Positions 9,286 to 18,346 of a stretch of 64,000 nt of DNA are shown piece by piece; the first letter of the stretch is position 1; each line of letters begins with the position of its first letter. A program made the position numbers and the translations under genes. The notes under the pieces are model-generated. The model was not told the DNA's origin. It searched no databases and saw only the letters and a program-made list of their open reading frames with translations. This DNA comes from an uncultured Geobacter sp. (GTDB taxonomy: Bacteria > Desulfobacterota > Desulfuromonadia > Geobacterales > DSM-12255). The stretch is from contig CALMBF010000116.1 in assembly GCA_937860145.1 (NCBI GenBank), positions 53,130 to 117,129 of the forward strand, in the 5' to 3' direction.

Positions 9286-10389
9286 GTGAAGATCTGCTTT
9301 CGTGTTGATTCATCCCAGAGTATCGGTTCCGGGCACCTCATGCGCTGTCTGACCCTTGCCGACGAGTTGAGCCTTCGGGGAGCCGAAATTCTCTTTGTCT
9401 GCCGCGAGCACCCGGGCAACCTGAATGCAGTCGCGGTGGAGAGAGGCTACACGATCGTTTCGCTGCCCTATGTCTCACGAGGCTCTTCGGGTGCAGGCCA
9501 GATACCGGCTCACGCATCCTGGCTGGGAGCGCCCTGGCAGGAGGATGCCGCAGAGACGTTGACAGCCGTTGCCAGGTTTCATCCGAATTGGCTGGTTGTC
9601 GATCATTATGCAATCGATCATCGCTGGGAGCTTCTACTCCGGCCGCACACCGGCAAATTGATGGTTATCGACGACCTGGCAGACCGGCGCCACGACTGTG
9701 ATCTTTTGCTGGACCAGAACCTCTACTTGAACATGGATAGCCGTTATGACGGGCTTCTTCCCGACCGGTGTGTCCGGTTTCTCGGCCCCAGATACGCTCT
9801 GCTCCGCCGAGAATTCGTGGTTGCACGCAGGAACCTCCGCCAGAGGGATGGTAAGGTGCGGCGTATTCTGGTATTTTTTGGCGGCAGCGATCCGACCAAC
9901 GAAACCGCAAAGGCCCTTGAGGCCGTTCGCCGGTTCGGCAGACCCGACATTCTCGTCGATGCCGTCGTCGGGGGGGGGAATCCCCGGAGGAGAGAGATCG
10001 AGGACCTCTGCGCATCGATGTCTGCGGTCCGCTACCATTGCCAGGTGTCCAATATGGCGGAGCTGACGGCTGCTGCCGATCTGGCCATCGGCGCAGGCGG
10101 AAGCGCCACTTGGGAACGATGTTTTCTCGGCCTTCCGGCAATTGTTCTCATCATTGCGCAGAATCAGTATGAAGCCACCAAGGCCGTTTCCAGGGAGGGG
10201 GCTGTCCTGGAGTTGGGGGATGCGGCCTTAGTCTCCGTCGAACTCCTGGCTGCAACGATCAGCACAGCCATTCAGAATTCCGCCCATCTGAAGGCGATGG
10301 GCGAAAAAGCGCTTCTGCTCATGGGCGATGACCTGATCAACGGCCGTTTCCCGTTGGTGGCGGCCATAGAGGAGGGTGTCGGTGCCTGA
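9286..10389 (+). CDS. pseG: UDP-2,4-diacetamido-2,4,6-trideoxy-beta-L-altropyranose hydrolase
   Basis: A 367-residue GT-B-fold hydrolase. The N-terminal RVDSSQSIGSGHLMRCLTLA contains the PseG glycine loop with the catalytic His; LVVDHYAID and FFGGSDPTN mark the interdomain region, and IGAGGSATWERCFLGLP the UDP-binding site. PseG removes UDP from the diacetamido sugar before condensation with PEP. The start is GTG at 9286. The stop lies inside the following pseH-like gene. The domain order is normal for the family; the protein is longer than Campylobacter PseG, mainly through an insertion near residues 65-85. Confidence 0.88.
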   Translation: MKICFRVDSSQSIGSGHLMRCLTLADELSLRGAEILFVCREHPGNLNAVAVERGYTIVSLPYVSRGSSGAGQIPAHASWLGAPWQEDAAETLTAVARFHPNWLVVDHYAIDHRWELLLRPHTGKLMVIDDLADRRHDCDLLLDQNLYLNMDSRYDGLLPDRCVRFLGPRYALLRREFVVARRNLRQRDGKVRRILVFFGGSDPTNETAKALEAVRRFGRPDILVDAVVGGGNPRRREIEDLCASMSAVRYHCQVSNMAELTAAADLAIGAGGSATWERCFLGLPAIVLIIAQNQYEATKAVSREGAVLELGDAALVSVELLAATISTAIQNSAHLKAMGEKALLLMGDDLINGRFPLVAAIEEGVGA

Positions 10390-10942
10390 CCGTGAGGACT
10401 ATCGTCTTCGGCCTATCGAGGAGAGGGATCTTGAGTTGGTCCTGCAGTGGCGCAATTCTGACCGTATCCGCCGCTATATGTATCGTGATACGATAATAGA
10501 AATGGACGAACACCGTGAATGGTACAGCCGTCTTGCCGGGAATGCCGATGCAGTTTATCTGCTTTTCGAAGCCAACCATACGCCGCTAGGCGTGGTAAAT
10601 TTTACCGATATAGATAGAATCAATGGCAGATGTTTCTGGGGGTTTTATCTGGGAGAGGAGCACCTGCCACGGGGGACCGGCACGATCATGGGCGTGTTGG
10701 GACTTGAATATGCCTTTGAAACACTGAAAATCAGAAAATTGTGCGGCGAAGTCTTCGGATTTAATTCTTCCAGCCTCAAATTTTTCAAGAGGCTCGGCTT
10801 TGCAACCGAAGGGCACTTTGTTGAGCATGTCCTGAAGGGTGATCGTTACGAGGACATAATTACGTTTGCGATGTTTAAGACCGGTTGGCTGGAGAATCGA
10901 CATTCCCTGGAGGCAGCTGTTTTTCCGGACAGCCGCTTGTGA
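10382..10942 (+). CDS. pseH: PseH-like GNAT N-acetyltransferase
   Basis: A GNAT acetyltransferase of about 186 residues. RPIEERDLELVLQWRN and VNFTDIDRINGRCFWGFYLG match the PseH/RimJ-like pattern, with the acetyl-CoA loop in LPRGTGTIMGVLGLEYAF. PseH acetylates the 4-amino group of the PseC product. GTG at 10382 is preferred because GGAGGG (10371-10376) is 5 bases upstream; GTG at 10376 is in the same frame. It overlaps the end of pseG. A gap of 132 bases follows, so the first nonulosonate operon may end here. Confidence 0.82.
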   Translation: MPDREDYRLRPIEERDLELVLQWRNSDRIRRYMYRDTIIEMDEHREWYSRLAGNADAVYLLFEANHTPLGVVNFTDIDRINGRCFWGFYLGEEHLPRGTGTIMGVLGLEYAFETLKIRKLCGEVFGFNSSSLKFFKRLGFATEGHFVEHVLKGDRYEDIITFAMFKTGWLENRHSLEAAVFPDSRL

Positions 10943-11032
10943 GGGGCTGACGGGCTGTTTGTCCAGCAGCATGTTTCGTGAGGTCGTTTCGTTAGCACCT
11001 GACAGCCATCGCGGATTCAGGTATCAATGAAG

Positions 11033-11061
11033 TTGACCCGGTATCTCGAGAACATTTTTTA
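11033..11061 (+). promoter_or_regulatory. Possible weak sigma70-type promoter before pseI
   Basis: TTGACC at 11033-11038 and TTTTTA at 11056-11061 are separated by 17 bases. The gap between pseH and pseI (10943-11074) is the longest in this part of the cluster. The -10 match is poor, so this is only a candidate for re-initiation. Confidence 0.25.
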
Positions 11062-11074
11062 ACTGAGAGGAACG

Positions 11075-12127
11075 ATGAACGGAATCGCGATTGCCGGCCG
11101 AATGATCGGGACTGCCCACTCACCCCTCATCATTGCCGAAATGTCAGGTAACCATAATCAATCACTCGAACGGGCTATAGCGATCGTCGAGTCGGCGGCG
11201 CGTAGCGGTGTGCATGCGGTTAAGCTCCAGACATACACTGCCGACACTATCACCCTCGACAGTGACCAAGAAGAATTTCTCATCTCTGACCTGAACAGCC
11301 TCTGGAAGGGGTATTCTCTCCACTCACTTTACCAGAAGGCGTATACTCCATGGGAGTGGCATGAACCAATTTTCAGACGTTGCCGTGAATTGGGACTGAT
11401 CTGTTTCAGTACGCCATTCGACGAAACTGCCGTTGATTTTCTCGAGACGCTGGAGGTGCCCTGCTATAAGATCGCATCGTTCGAGAATGTGCATCTCCCT
11501 CTTATCAGAAAGGTTGCTGCAACCGGAAAGCCACTCATCATGTCGACCGGAATGGCAACGGTTGCCGAACTGGATGAGGCTGTGAACACAGCGCGGCAGG
11601 CCGGATGTAGCGATCTAATCCTGCTCAAATGTACCAGTACCTATCCCGCTTCACCCGAGAGCTCCAATATCAAAACGATCCCCCACCTGCGCGAACTCTT
11701 TAACGTAGAGGTCGGACTTTCAGATCACACATTGGGAGTGGGTGCCGCTGTTGCAGCTGTCGCTCTCGGGGCAACCGTGATCGAAAAGCACTTTACCCTC
11801 AGCAGAGCCGAGGGGGGCGTCGACGCCGCCTTTTCGATGGAACCCGAGGAGATGGCTCTGCTTGTCAGGGAAGCAGGGAGAGCGCACCAGTCCCTCGGAA
11901 CGGTCAGTTACGGCCCATCATCGGCGGAGAGGCGATCCATGGTATTCCGCCGATCACTGTATGTCAGTGCTGATATGGCTGCCGGAGAGAAATTCACCCC
12001 GGAAAATCTTCGCATCGTTCGCCCCGGACTTGGCATCCATCCGCGCTATTACGAGATGTTTCTCGGCAAGAGGGCGGCCAGAGATGTGCGCAAAGGGACT
12101 CCGGTGAGTTGGGATCTGCTGGAGTAA
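11075..12127 (+). CDS. pseI: Pseudaminic acid synthase (NeuB family)
   Basis: A 350-residue NeuB-family synthase that condenses the 6-deoxy-diacetamido sugar with phosphoenolpyruvate. The TIM-barrel part shows IIAEMSGNHNQS, KLQTYTADTIT, CFSTPFDETAVDFLE, YKIASFE, STGMATVAELDEA and GLSDHTLG, all standard for the family. The SAF/antifreeze-like domain occupies about residues 285-347 (RRSLYVSADMAAGE). The phrase KLQTYTADTIT fits PseI rather than sialic acid synthase. ATG at 11075 follows a GAGAGGAAC Shine-Dalgarno. Confidence 0.9.
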   Translation: MNGIAIAGRMIGTAHSPLIIAEMSGNHNQSLERAIAIVESAARSGVHAVKLQTYTADTITLDSDQEEFLISDLNSLWKGYSLHSLYQKAYTPWEWHEPIFRRCRELGLICFSTPFDETAVDFLETLEVPCYKIASFENVHLPLIRKVAATGKPLIMSTGMATVAELDEAVNTARQAGCSDLILLKCTSTYPASPESSNIKTIPHLRELFNVEVGLSDHTLGVGAAVAAVALGATVIEKHFTLSRAEGGVDAAFSMEPEEMALLVREAGRAHQSLGTVSYGPSSAERRSMVFRRSLYVSADMAAGEKFTPENLRIVRPGLGIHPRYYEMFLGKRAARDVRKGTPVSWDLLE

Positions 12128-12135
12128 GACGGATT

Positions 12136-13140
12136 ATGCCTTCAACCTGTGCCATCATATCCCATGACATAGGAGGTGCAGAACTGGCGCTTTCCTATGG
12201 GCAAACTCGGCTCGCCGGAACTTCCGTGGTTTTTATCTGTGATGGACCAGCGCTCGTCTATTACCGGGATAACGGTTTGCCTGTCGAACCTCTTCCTTTG
12301 GATGACCAGTTTGAGAGCCGTCTTGACAGCCTTGTCGCCAGCCGCGGAGTCGATTGTATAATCTGTTCCACCGGGATCACGGGCTATGAACTTGCTGCCC
12401 TTAAGTGTTTGAAGAAAAAAGGAGTTCCGACCGTAGCCTTGCTTGAACACTGGACCGCGTACCGCGAGAGATTCGGCTATCCTGACGAAGATTGGCGGGC
12501 AAACATTCCCGACAAGGTTATTGTTTTCGATAAAAAGGCCTTTTCACTTGCCAAGGAGCTTGGTTTCCCGGAAAAGGCACTGGTGCTTGAGCAGAACCCT
12601 AGGCATGAACTTCTTCGCAAACGTTTCCTGACAGTATCTGCAACAATGAAACCGGACCCGGCAAAATTTTCGATCCTTTATCTGTCGGACCCGCTGGAAG
12701 AGGCTTCATTGCGAATTTTCGGCGTAAAAGACTATTTCGGTTTCAGCGAACTGACGGTACTCGATGACATTCTCGAAAGTATCGACCGGAATTCCATGCC
12801 CTCCGCTGGACTTGTCATTCGCCGACATCCGAAAGAGTCAGCAGGGAAGTATGACAACTACAGCTCCTCATGGGTACGCATTTCCAAATCTGGCGATCTC
12901 CTCGATGACCTTGCAGAAGCGGACATCGTCATCGGTTCCTTCAGTACGGCGGTCGTCACCGCCTCTCTGGTCGGGAAGAGGTCGCTGTCGTATATTCCGG
13001 CCGATTCCATCCAGCGACTTGCCGACGGGATGACTCTGGCCCATATACCGGAGATCGTTTCCGTGACGAGCAAGGTTCGCTTGGCGAGCGAAATTGAACG
13101 CTCCTATTTTCTCAAATTTACCACGCAGGGTGTTCTGTGA
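12136..13140 (+). CDS. Unknown GT-B-like protein in nonulosonate cluster
   Basis: A protein of about 334 residues not assigned to a named family. It has alternating beta/alpha segments with glycine-rich turns (ISHDIGGAELAL, CSTGITGYELAALKCL), a middle LLEHWTAYRERFGYP, then LVIRRHPKES and an Asp/Ser-rich DIVIGSFSTAVVTASLVGK near the end. That order resembles UDP-sugar epimerase/GT-B or CDP-glycerol-transferase-like proteins. It could be a hydrolase, epimerase or transferase for the second sugar. ATG at 12136 is 8 bases after the pseI stop with GACGGAT upstream; its stop overlaps the next GTG start as GTGA. Confidence 0.55.
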   Translation: MPSTCAIISHDIGGAELALSYGQTRLAGTSVVFICDGPALVYYRDNGLPVEPLPLDDQFESRLDSLVASRGVDCIICSTGITGYELAALKCLKKKGVPTVALLEHWTAYRERFGYPDEDWRANIPDKVIVFDKKAFSLAKELGFPEKALVLEQNPRHELLRKRFLTVSATMKPDPAKFSILYLSDPLEEASLRIFGVKDYFGFSELTVLDDILESIDRNSMPSAGLVIRRHPKESAGKYDNYSSSWVRISKSGDLLDDLAEADIVIGSFSTAVVTASLVGKRSLSYIPADSIQRLADGMTLAHIPEIVSVTSKVRLASEIERSYFLKFTTQGVL

Positions 13141-13886
13141 AGATCGTGGCAAGCATAGAGGCTCGTTCCGGTTCGACACGATTGCCGAACAAGATTCTGT
13201 TGGAAATTCTCGGCAAACCGACCCTGGGACTGATGCTGGAGCGGCTGCAGTCTGCCAGCAGGATCGACGAGATAGTCGTGGCGACTACCGATAACGCCAG
13301 GGATGATGCAGTGGAAGCCCTTTGCACAAGGATGCAGATCCCTTGTTTCCGAGGAAGCGAGGACGACGTGCTCGACCGCGTCGTGGGCGCGGTTTCCAGT
13401 GTGGGAGGCGACATCGTCGTCGAGTTGACCGGAGACTGCACTCTCATGGATCCTGCCCTGATTGATTTGATGGTAGGTGAGTTCATGGGCGACCGTTCCA
13501 TCGAATATCTTGCCAATACCAACCCGTACAGTTGGCCGGAAGGTTTCGATATCCAGATATTTCCTTTGGCTAATTTGCAATGGGTGAATGAGCATGTCAG
13601 GGACCCTGCCGTCCACGAACACGTGTCGCTGTATTTTTACGATATCGACGGTAGATACCGGACTCGCAACGTAACCTGGGAGAAGATCGGCAAATGGCGG
13701 CCGCATTGGCATCTGAGCCTCGATGAACGAGCTGATTTTGCTGTTATCAGGGCAATTTACGAAAACCTTTATACCCGCAACCCGCTTTTTACCGTGGAAG
13801 ACGTCGTCGATTTCCTCGATGCCAATCCGGAGATCAGGAAAATGAACGAACAAGTGCTGTTGAAAGAAGTGCGAATCAATGACTGA
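13137..13886 (+). CDS. SpsF-type cytidylyltransferase-family protein (copy 2)
   Basis: A 249-residue homologue of the protein encoded at 7158. It keeps the nucleotide-binding loop (EARSGSTRLPNKILLEILGK) and the ELTGDCTLMDPALID metal site. The start is GTG, overlapping the previous stop by four bases, and the end overlaps the oxidoreductase start. The presence of two copies, each in its own sub-operon, suggests two different acidic sugars are activated. Its real substrate is unknown. Confidence 0.76.
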   Translation: MKIVASIEARSGSTRLPNKILLEILGKPTLGLMLERLQSASRIDEIVVATTDNARDDAVEALCTRMQIPCFRGSEDDVLDRVVGAVSSVGGDIVVELTGDCTLMDPALIDLMVGEFMGDRSIEYLANTNPYSWPEGFDIQIFPLANLQWVNEHVRDPAVHEHVSLYFYDIDGRYRTRNVTWEKIGKWRPHWHLSLDERADFAVIRAIYENLYTRNPLFTVEDVVDFLDANPEIRKMNEQVLLKEVRIND

Positions 13887-14868
13887 GTATCGTGTGGCGA
13901 TCATCGGCTGTGGCAATATTGCCGGGAGATGGAACAACGACCCAGCAACCAGCCATGCGCTGACCCATGCGAAGGCCTATGACCTTCATCCGGGCACTAA
14001 GCTGGTCGCCTGTTGCGATAGCGAAATGAACCGCGCCCGGGAATTCGCCAGCAGGTGGGGGGCTGGGAACTGTTACCAATCGGTAGACGAGCTGCTGGCC
14101 AGGGAGAAGGTCGATATCGTCAGTGTCTGCGTGCCCACACCGTCTCACCGGGATGTCGTCGGCAAGATCGCCCGCGCCGGGAAGGGGAAATCCGGCGGGC
14201 CGAAACTGGTTCTACTCGAAAAGCCGGTGGCTGCCTCAGAGGCAGATGCCCTGGCCCTGGCTGCCGACCTGAATTCCGCGGTTATTGCCTGCAGCGTAAA
14301 CTATATCCGGAGGTTCGACAGCCTGCTTCAATCGGTGCGCGGACGCATTGCAACGGGTGAACTGGGAAAAGTTCAGCAGTTTCGAGGGAGATACACCAAG
14401 GGGTTGCTGAACAACGGCAGTCATCTGGTCAATCTACTGCGATTTTACTTCGGAAGGATAGAAAGATGGCACATCCTCGATTATTTTCAGGAGCTGGAGG
14501 GTGATCCGACTGTATCTCTTTTCGTTCAGTTTGCAAGCGGTGTTAATGGGACAATCCAGGGGCTCCGCGAGAGCTGCTATTCTGTTTTTGATCTGGATAT
14601 CATGATGGAACAGGGGGAGATCAGGCTGCTGGATTTCTGCAACCGGCTTGACATCCTGAAGACCGATCCGGATCCAGTCTATCCATCTTACCGGGTGCTG
14701 CAGCGTGAACCTCTGTCGATGAAGACCGATCTAGCGAATGCCGTTTATCACTACGTCTCCCAGAGCATCAATGCCCTCGAGGGGAAGGAAGAGTTCCTTT
14801 CTCCTCTTGCAGATGCTATATACGATGTTACCTTCTGTGTTCGCGTAAAAGAGGCAATCCGTTCATGA
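13879..14868 (+). CDS. Gfo/Idh/MocA-family NAD(P)-dependent oxidoreductase
   Basis: A 329-residue oxidoreductase. The N-terminal dinucleotide fold has VAIIGCGNIAGRW, followed by VSVCVPTPSHRDVV and LLEKPVAAS with the family's EKP motif. The C-terminal half is the mixed alpha/beta substrate domain. Such enzymes oxidise sugars or UDP-sugars at a secondary hydroxyl, and they are often paired with a DegT aminotransferase that aminates the resulting ketone. That partner is the next gene, overlapping by four bases. The exact sugar is unknown. Confidence 0.82.
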   Translation: MTEYRVAIIGCGNIAGRWNNDPATSHALTHAKAYDLHPGTKLVACCDSEMNRAREFASRWGAGNCYQSVDELLAREKVDIVSVCVPTPSHRDVVGKIARAGKGKSGGPKLVLLEKPVAASEADALALAADLNSAVIACSVNYIRRFDSLLQSVRGRIATGELGKVQQFRGRYTKGLLNNGSHLVNLLRFYFGRIERWHILDYFQELEGDPTVSLFVQFASGVNGTIQGLRESCYSVFDLDIMMEQGEIRLLDFCNRLDILKTDPDPVYPSYRVLQREPLSMKTDLANAVYHYVSQSINALEGKEEFLSPLADAIYDVTFCVRVKEAIRS

Positions 14869-16184
14869 GAAAAACTCTGGCAATTAACGGTGGCACCCCG
14901 GTACGCACCGAGATCTTTCCGGGTTACAACACGATCGGTGCCGAAGAGGAGGCGGCCGTAATCCGTGTGCTGCGGAGCGGCGTCCTCTCCAAGTTTCTCG
15001 GCTGTTGGGATGAGGACTTTTACGGGGGGCCCGAGGTGAGGGCCCTAGAGGCGGAGTGGGCAACCTATTTCGGGGCAAAGCATGCCGTGGCGGTGAATTC
15101 CGCGACATCAGGTCTGTATGCTGCGGTAGGTGCGAGTGGGATTTCTCCCGGCGACGAGATTATCGTTTCACCCTATACGATGTCAGCCTCGGCAACAGCC
15201 GCAATCGTCTATGGGGCAGTGCCAGTCTTTGCCGACGTGGAGGAGGATTATTTCTGTCTTGATGCCCGCCGGGTTGAAGAGCTTATCACCGAGCGCACCA
15301 AGGCGATAATTGTCGTGGACCTCTTGGGACTGCCGTTCGATGTGGATGGCATAACTGCTCTGGCTAGGAAATATGACCTCAAGGTTATCGAGGATTGTGC
15401 ACAGGCGCCCGGAGCAAGGTTTGCCGGTAGATTTGCCGGGACCCTGGCCGATTTAGGCGTTTACAGCCTGAATTATCACAAGCACATCCATACGGGTGAG
15501 GGCGGCATTGTCGTCACCGATGACGACCTTCTTGCGGAGCGGGTCCGTTTGATCAGAAATCATGCCGAAGCTGTCGTCGACGATATGGGCGTTGAGGATA
15601 TTACCAACATGGTCGGCTTCAATTTCAGGATGACCGAGATGGAAGCCGCCGTAGGGCGCGAGCAGTTGAAGAAGCTTCCCCACCTCATCGAGATAAGACA
15701 GTTGAACGCCGAATATCTCAGCAAGGGGCTTTCCGGCCTCAATGGCATTGAGCCGCCCCGGGTCAGATCCGGAGCTACCCATGCCTATTATGTTATGGGC
15801 TTCCGCTTTGACGAGGAGAAACTCGGCATTGACCGCCATTCCTTTATTGCCGCAGTGAAAGCTGAACTTCCGGTTTCGCGGTTGCGCGAGACTGATGGCG
15901 TTCTCATTTCGGAAGGCTATGTAAAACCGTTATACCTTTCGGCAATGTACCAGCGGAGGATCGCCTTCGGCAGGCAGGGTTACCCCTTCACCATGTGCGA
16001 GCACGCCAGGTCGGTGAGCTACGCCAGAGGTATCTGCCCGGTTGCCGAGAAACTGCACGAGAAAGAGCTCTTCATGACCGAACTGATGCGCCCCGGGATG
16101 TCTCGTCCGGATCTCGACGATGTGATCGAAGCATTTAATAAGGTTTACGAATACAGGAGCGAACTGCAATCGTCCGGGAGGTAA
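14865..16184 (+). CDS. DegT/DnrJ/EryC1/StrS-family sugar aminotransferase
   Basis: A 439-residue PLP aminotransferase. The phosphate site is NSATSGLYAAVGA, the ring Asp is in VIEDCAQAPGA, and the Schiff-base Lys is in SLNYHKHIHTGEGG. It is longer than PseC (389 residues) through an extended C-terminus, and is not closely alike outside the motifs. It probably aminates a keto-sugar made by the adjacent Gfo/Idh/MocA enzyme. ATG overlaps the previous stop as ATGA. A GNAT acetyltransferase follows after 2 bases, completing an oxidise-aminate-acetylate set. Confidence 0.85.
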   Translation: MRKTLAINGGTPVRTEIFPGYNTIGAEEEAAVIRVLRSGVLSKFLGCWDEDFYGGPEVRALEAEWATYFGAKHAVAVNSATSGLYAAVGASGISPGDEIIVSPYTMSASATAAIVYGAVPVFADVEEDYFCLDARRVEELITERTKAIIVVDLLGLPFDVDGITALARKYDLKVIEDCAQAPGARFAGRFAGTLADLGVYSLNYHKHIHTGEGGIVVTDDDLLAERVRLIRNHAEAVVDDMGVEDITNMVGFNFRMTEMEAAVGREQLKKLPHLIEIRQLNAEYLSKGLSGLNGIEPPRVRSGATHAYYVMGFRFDEEKLGIDRHSFIAAVKAELPVSRLRETDGVLISEGYVKPLYLSAMYQRRIAFGRQGYPFTMCEHARSVSYARGICPVAEKLHEKELFMTELMRPGMSRPDLDDVIEAFNKVYEYRSELQSSGR

Positions 16185-16186
16185 CG

Positions 16187-16726
16187 ATGTCTTTTCTGAT
16201 GGGTGAAAAGGTTGTGCTTCGGCCAGTAACAAAGTCCGACTTGGGCGGATCTTATGCAGAGTGGATCAACAGTCAGGATAACGATACCTTTACGGAGCAT
16301 GCCCAGTTTCCTCACTCCCGTGAAGCGCTGGAAGCATATTACGACTCTAAAAACGCGACCAACGGCATCTGGCTGGCGATCGTTGACAAGTTATCCGGAA
16401 AACATGTCGGGAATATCGAACTTTCGGGGATCGACTGGGTGCACCGCAAGGGGCATTACGCTATCATCCTTGGCGATCCTGATGCGCAGGGAAAGGGCTT
16501 GGCCAAAGAGGCATCCCTGCTTTTATTGAACCATGCTTTCCGCAAACTGAATCTGAACAGGATAGAACTCGGAGTTCATGAGGACAATGAAGGAGCCATC
16601 GCTCTTTACCGGAGGCTCGGCTTCGTGGAAGAGGGGAGGTTGAGAAAGGCTCTCCTCCGGAACGGAGTCTATCGGGACATCGTAGTGATGGGCTTGCTGG
16701 CTGATGATTTCATCTCGGCAGGCTAG
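16187..16726 (+). CDS. GNAT-family N-acetyltransferase (RimJ/RimL-like)
   Basis: A 179-residue GNAT enzyme. VLRPVTKSDLGG, the acetyl-CoA loop ILGDPDAQGKGLAKEA, and NLNRIELGVHEDNEGAIALYRRLGF are clear family marks. It is likely to acetylate the amino group introduced by the preceding DegT enzyme. It is distinct from the PseH-like protein at 10382. Ribosomal-protein acetylation is the alternative for this fold, but the context argues against it. GGAGG at 16176-16182 precedes the ATG. Confidence 0.8.
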   Translation: MSFLMGEKVVLRPVTKSDLGGSYAEWINSQDNDTFTEHAQFPHSREALEAYYDSKNATNGIWLAIVDKLSGKHVGNIELSGIDWVHRKGHYAIILGDPDAQGKGLAKEASLLLLNHAFRKLNLNRIELGVHEDNEGAIALYRRLGFVEEGRLRKALLRNGVYRDIVVMGLLADDFISAG

Positions 16727-16858
16727 ATCTGCAGCAGAAATCCGGTTTTTCAGCGCGTGGCTCCTCTTATCAATAGAAATCTTCAAAAATATCGGTCAGT
16801 TCGAAAGTATTAGCTCGGTCGGACGTGATTATTCTGCCTTATTAGGGGCAATCGGTTT

Positions 16859-18346
16859 ATGAACTCCCGCAAAACTGTTGTCACTCTGCTAAATCAGTTT
16901 CTTGTCTTTTTTGTAAACCTCCTGACACTGAAATTGACTATGTCCGCTCTTTCCCCGGGCGACTACGGACTTTACGGCTATGCCCTCTCCCTTACCGGTC
17001 TGTTCATGGCCTTCAGCGAACTGAATTTGAGCGGAATATTTTTCAAGCGGATTGCCGAAGGGGAAGACCTCCAAAAGCACTATTCGACCTATATTACAAT
17101 ACGGCTCATCCTTACCGGCATCGCCGCGGCCTTCTACCTCCTCTACAGTTGCATAGACAAAGCTCCAGTGTCCTCTGGCCACTTGGCTGTCTTTCTGACC
17201 GTCCTGACCTATTATTTCGTCGATGCGATGATGCTGGCGGTCATGGGAGCCTATCAGTCAAGAAGGGAGGTCCGACGGACCCAGTCCAGCAATACCCTGA
17301 TGGCGGTTGCCAACCTTCTGTTCATCGCCGTTTTCGTTGCTCCGACGGGAGACGTCAGGCTTCTGGCCTTAGCCCTAGTTTTTCGACCGCTGGTGGGCTT
17401 GGCCTGTCTTGTCAGGTTTACCAGGGGGGAACTGAAGGTCTTCAGATTTTCCCTGGATAGGGCTATTGTCAGGGAGTACATCCGATTCATCCTGCCGCTT
17501 CTCCCCATGTCGGTGCTGGGAGTGATTTATGACAGGATCGACGGAACGTTGGTCACCAAGTTCCACTCCTATCAAGAGACCGGATATTTTACTGCTGCCT
17601 CCATGTTCAATACGGCACTGCTCATTCCATCCACTGCAATCATCACGCTCCTTTACTCGTCCTATTCCGAGGAGGTTAAAGCAGGCAATTATTCCAGGGT
17701 GCAAGATATTTCCCGTCGTGCTACCAAGTACCTTTCCCTGTTGGTGAACCCGGTGGCAATCTTCATCTGTTTTCATGCCGAACGGTTCGTGCTTTTGGCA
17801 ATGAGCAGCGACTACCTGCCAACGGTGCCAATTGTCAGAATATTCATGTTCCAGGTCATCCTGATGAGCGTCAGCAGAACCTTTGACGCCATCTTCATGG
17901 CTTCGGAGCGGCTACGGCTGGTGAGTATCATGGGCATAAGCCTTTACCTGCTAGGCATTGCACTGAATTATATTCTCATTCCTGAACAGCTGTTCGGCTT
18001 CAGGCTGTTTAATCTCAAAGCAGCTGGTCCTGCTTGCAAGGCACTTCTGGTATATTCGCTTTACATATGCATGACCGGTTACCTGTTGCGCAAAATACAT
18101 CGGGTAATGATCTACTGGCGCTTTCTCCTTCATATGGTGGCTGCCCTTGCCGCCGGCTTCGCCGCGCTTACGTTCAATCTTCCCGATAACACCCTGTCGT
18201 CGCTGACCCTTTGTGCTGCTGTTTATTTTTGTCTCTATCTCCTTTTCCTTACGATTCTCAGGGAACTGCAACGTAAAGATCTGGAATATTTTTCTTCAGT
18301 GATCTGTTTCTGGCGGGATCCAGCTCAACCCCGGGTGCTTGAATGA
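16859..18346 (+). CDS. Wzx-type oligosaccharide flippase / polysaccharide biosynthesis protein
   Basis: A 495-residue membrane protein with about twelve to fourteen hydrophobic segments. The N-terminus (LLNQFLVFFVNLLTLKLTMSALSPGDYGLYGYA) is the RfbX/Wzx pattern of the MOP exporter superfamily. It probably flips a lipid-linked glycan to the periplasmic face. A gap of 132 bases upstream contains no clear promoter. The stop overlaps the next start as ATGA. It shows the cluster makes an assembled, exported glycan and not only a sugar for flagellin. Confidence 0.82.
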   Translation: MNSRKTVVTLLNQFLVFFVNLLTLKLTMSALSPGDYGLYGYALSLTGLFMAFSELNLSGIFFKRIAEGEDLQKHYSTYITIRLILTGIAAAFYLLYSCIDKAPVSSGHLAVFLTVLTYYFVDAMMLAVMGAYQSRREVRRTQSSNTLMAVANLLFIAVFVAPTGDVRLLALALVFRPLVGLACLVRFTRGELKVFRFSLDRAIVREYIRFILPLLPMSVLGVIYDRIDGTLVTKFHSYQETGYFTAASMFNTALLIPSTAIITLLYSSYSEEVKAGNYSRVQDISRRATKYLSLLVNPVAIFICFHAERFVLLAMSSDYLPTVPIVRIFMFQVILMSVSRTFDAIFMASERLRLVSIMGISLYLLGIALNYILIPEQLFGFRLFNLKAAGPACKALLVYSLYICMTGYLLRKIHRVMIYWRFLLHMVAALAAGFAALTFNLPDNTLSSLTLCAAVYFCLYLLFLTILRELQRKDLEYFSSVICFWRDPAQPRVLE

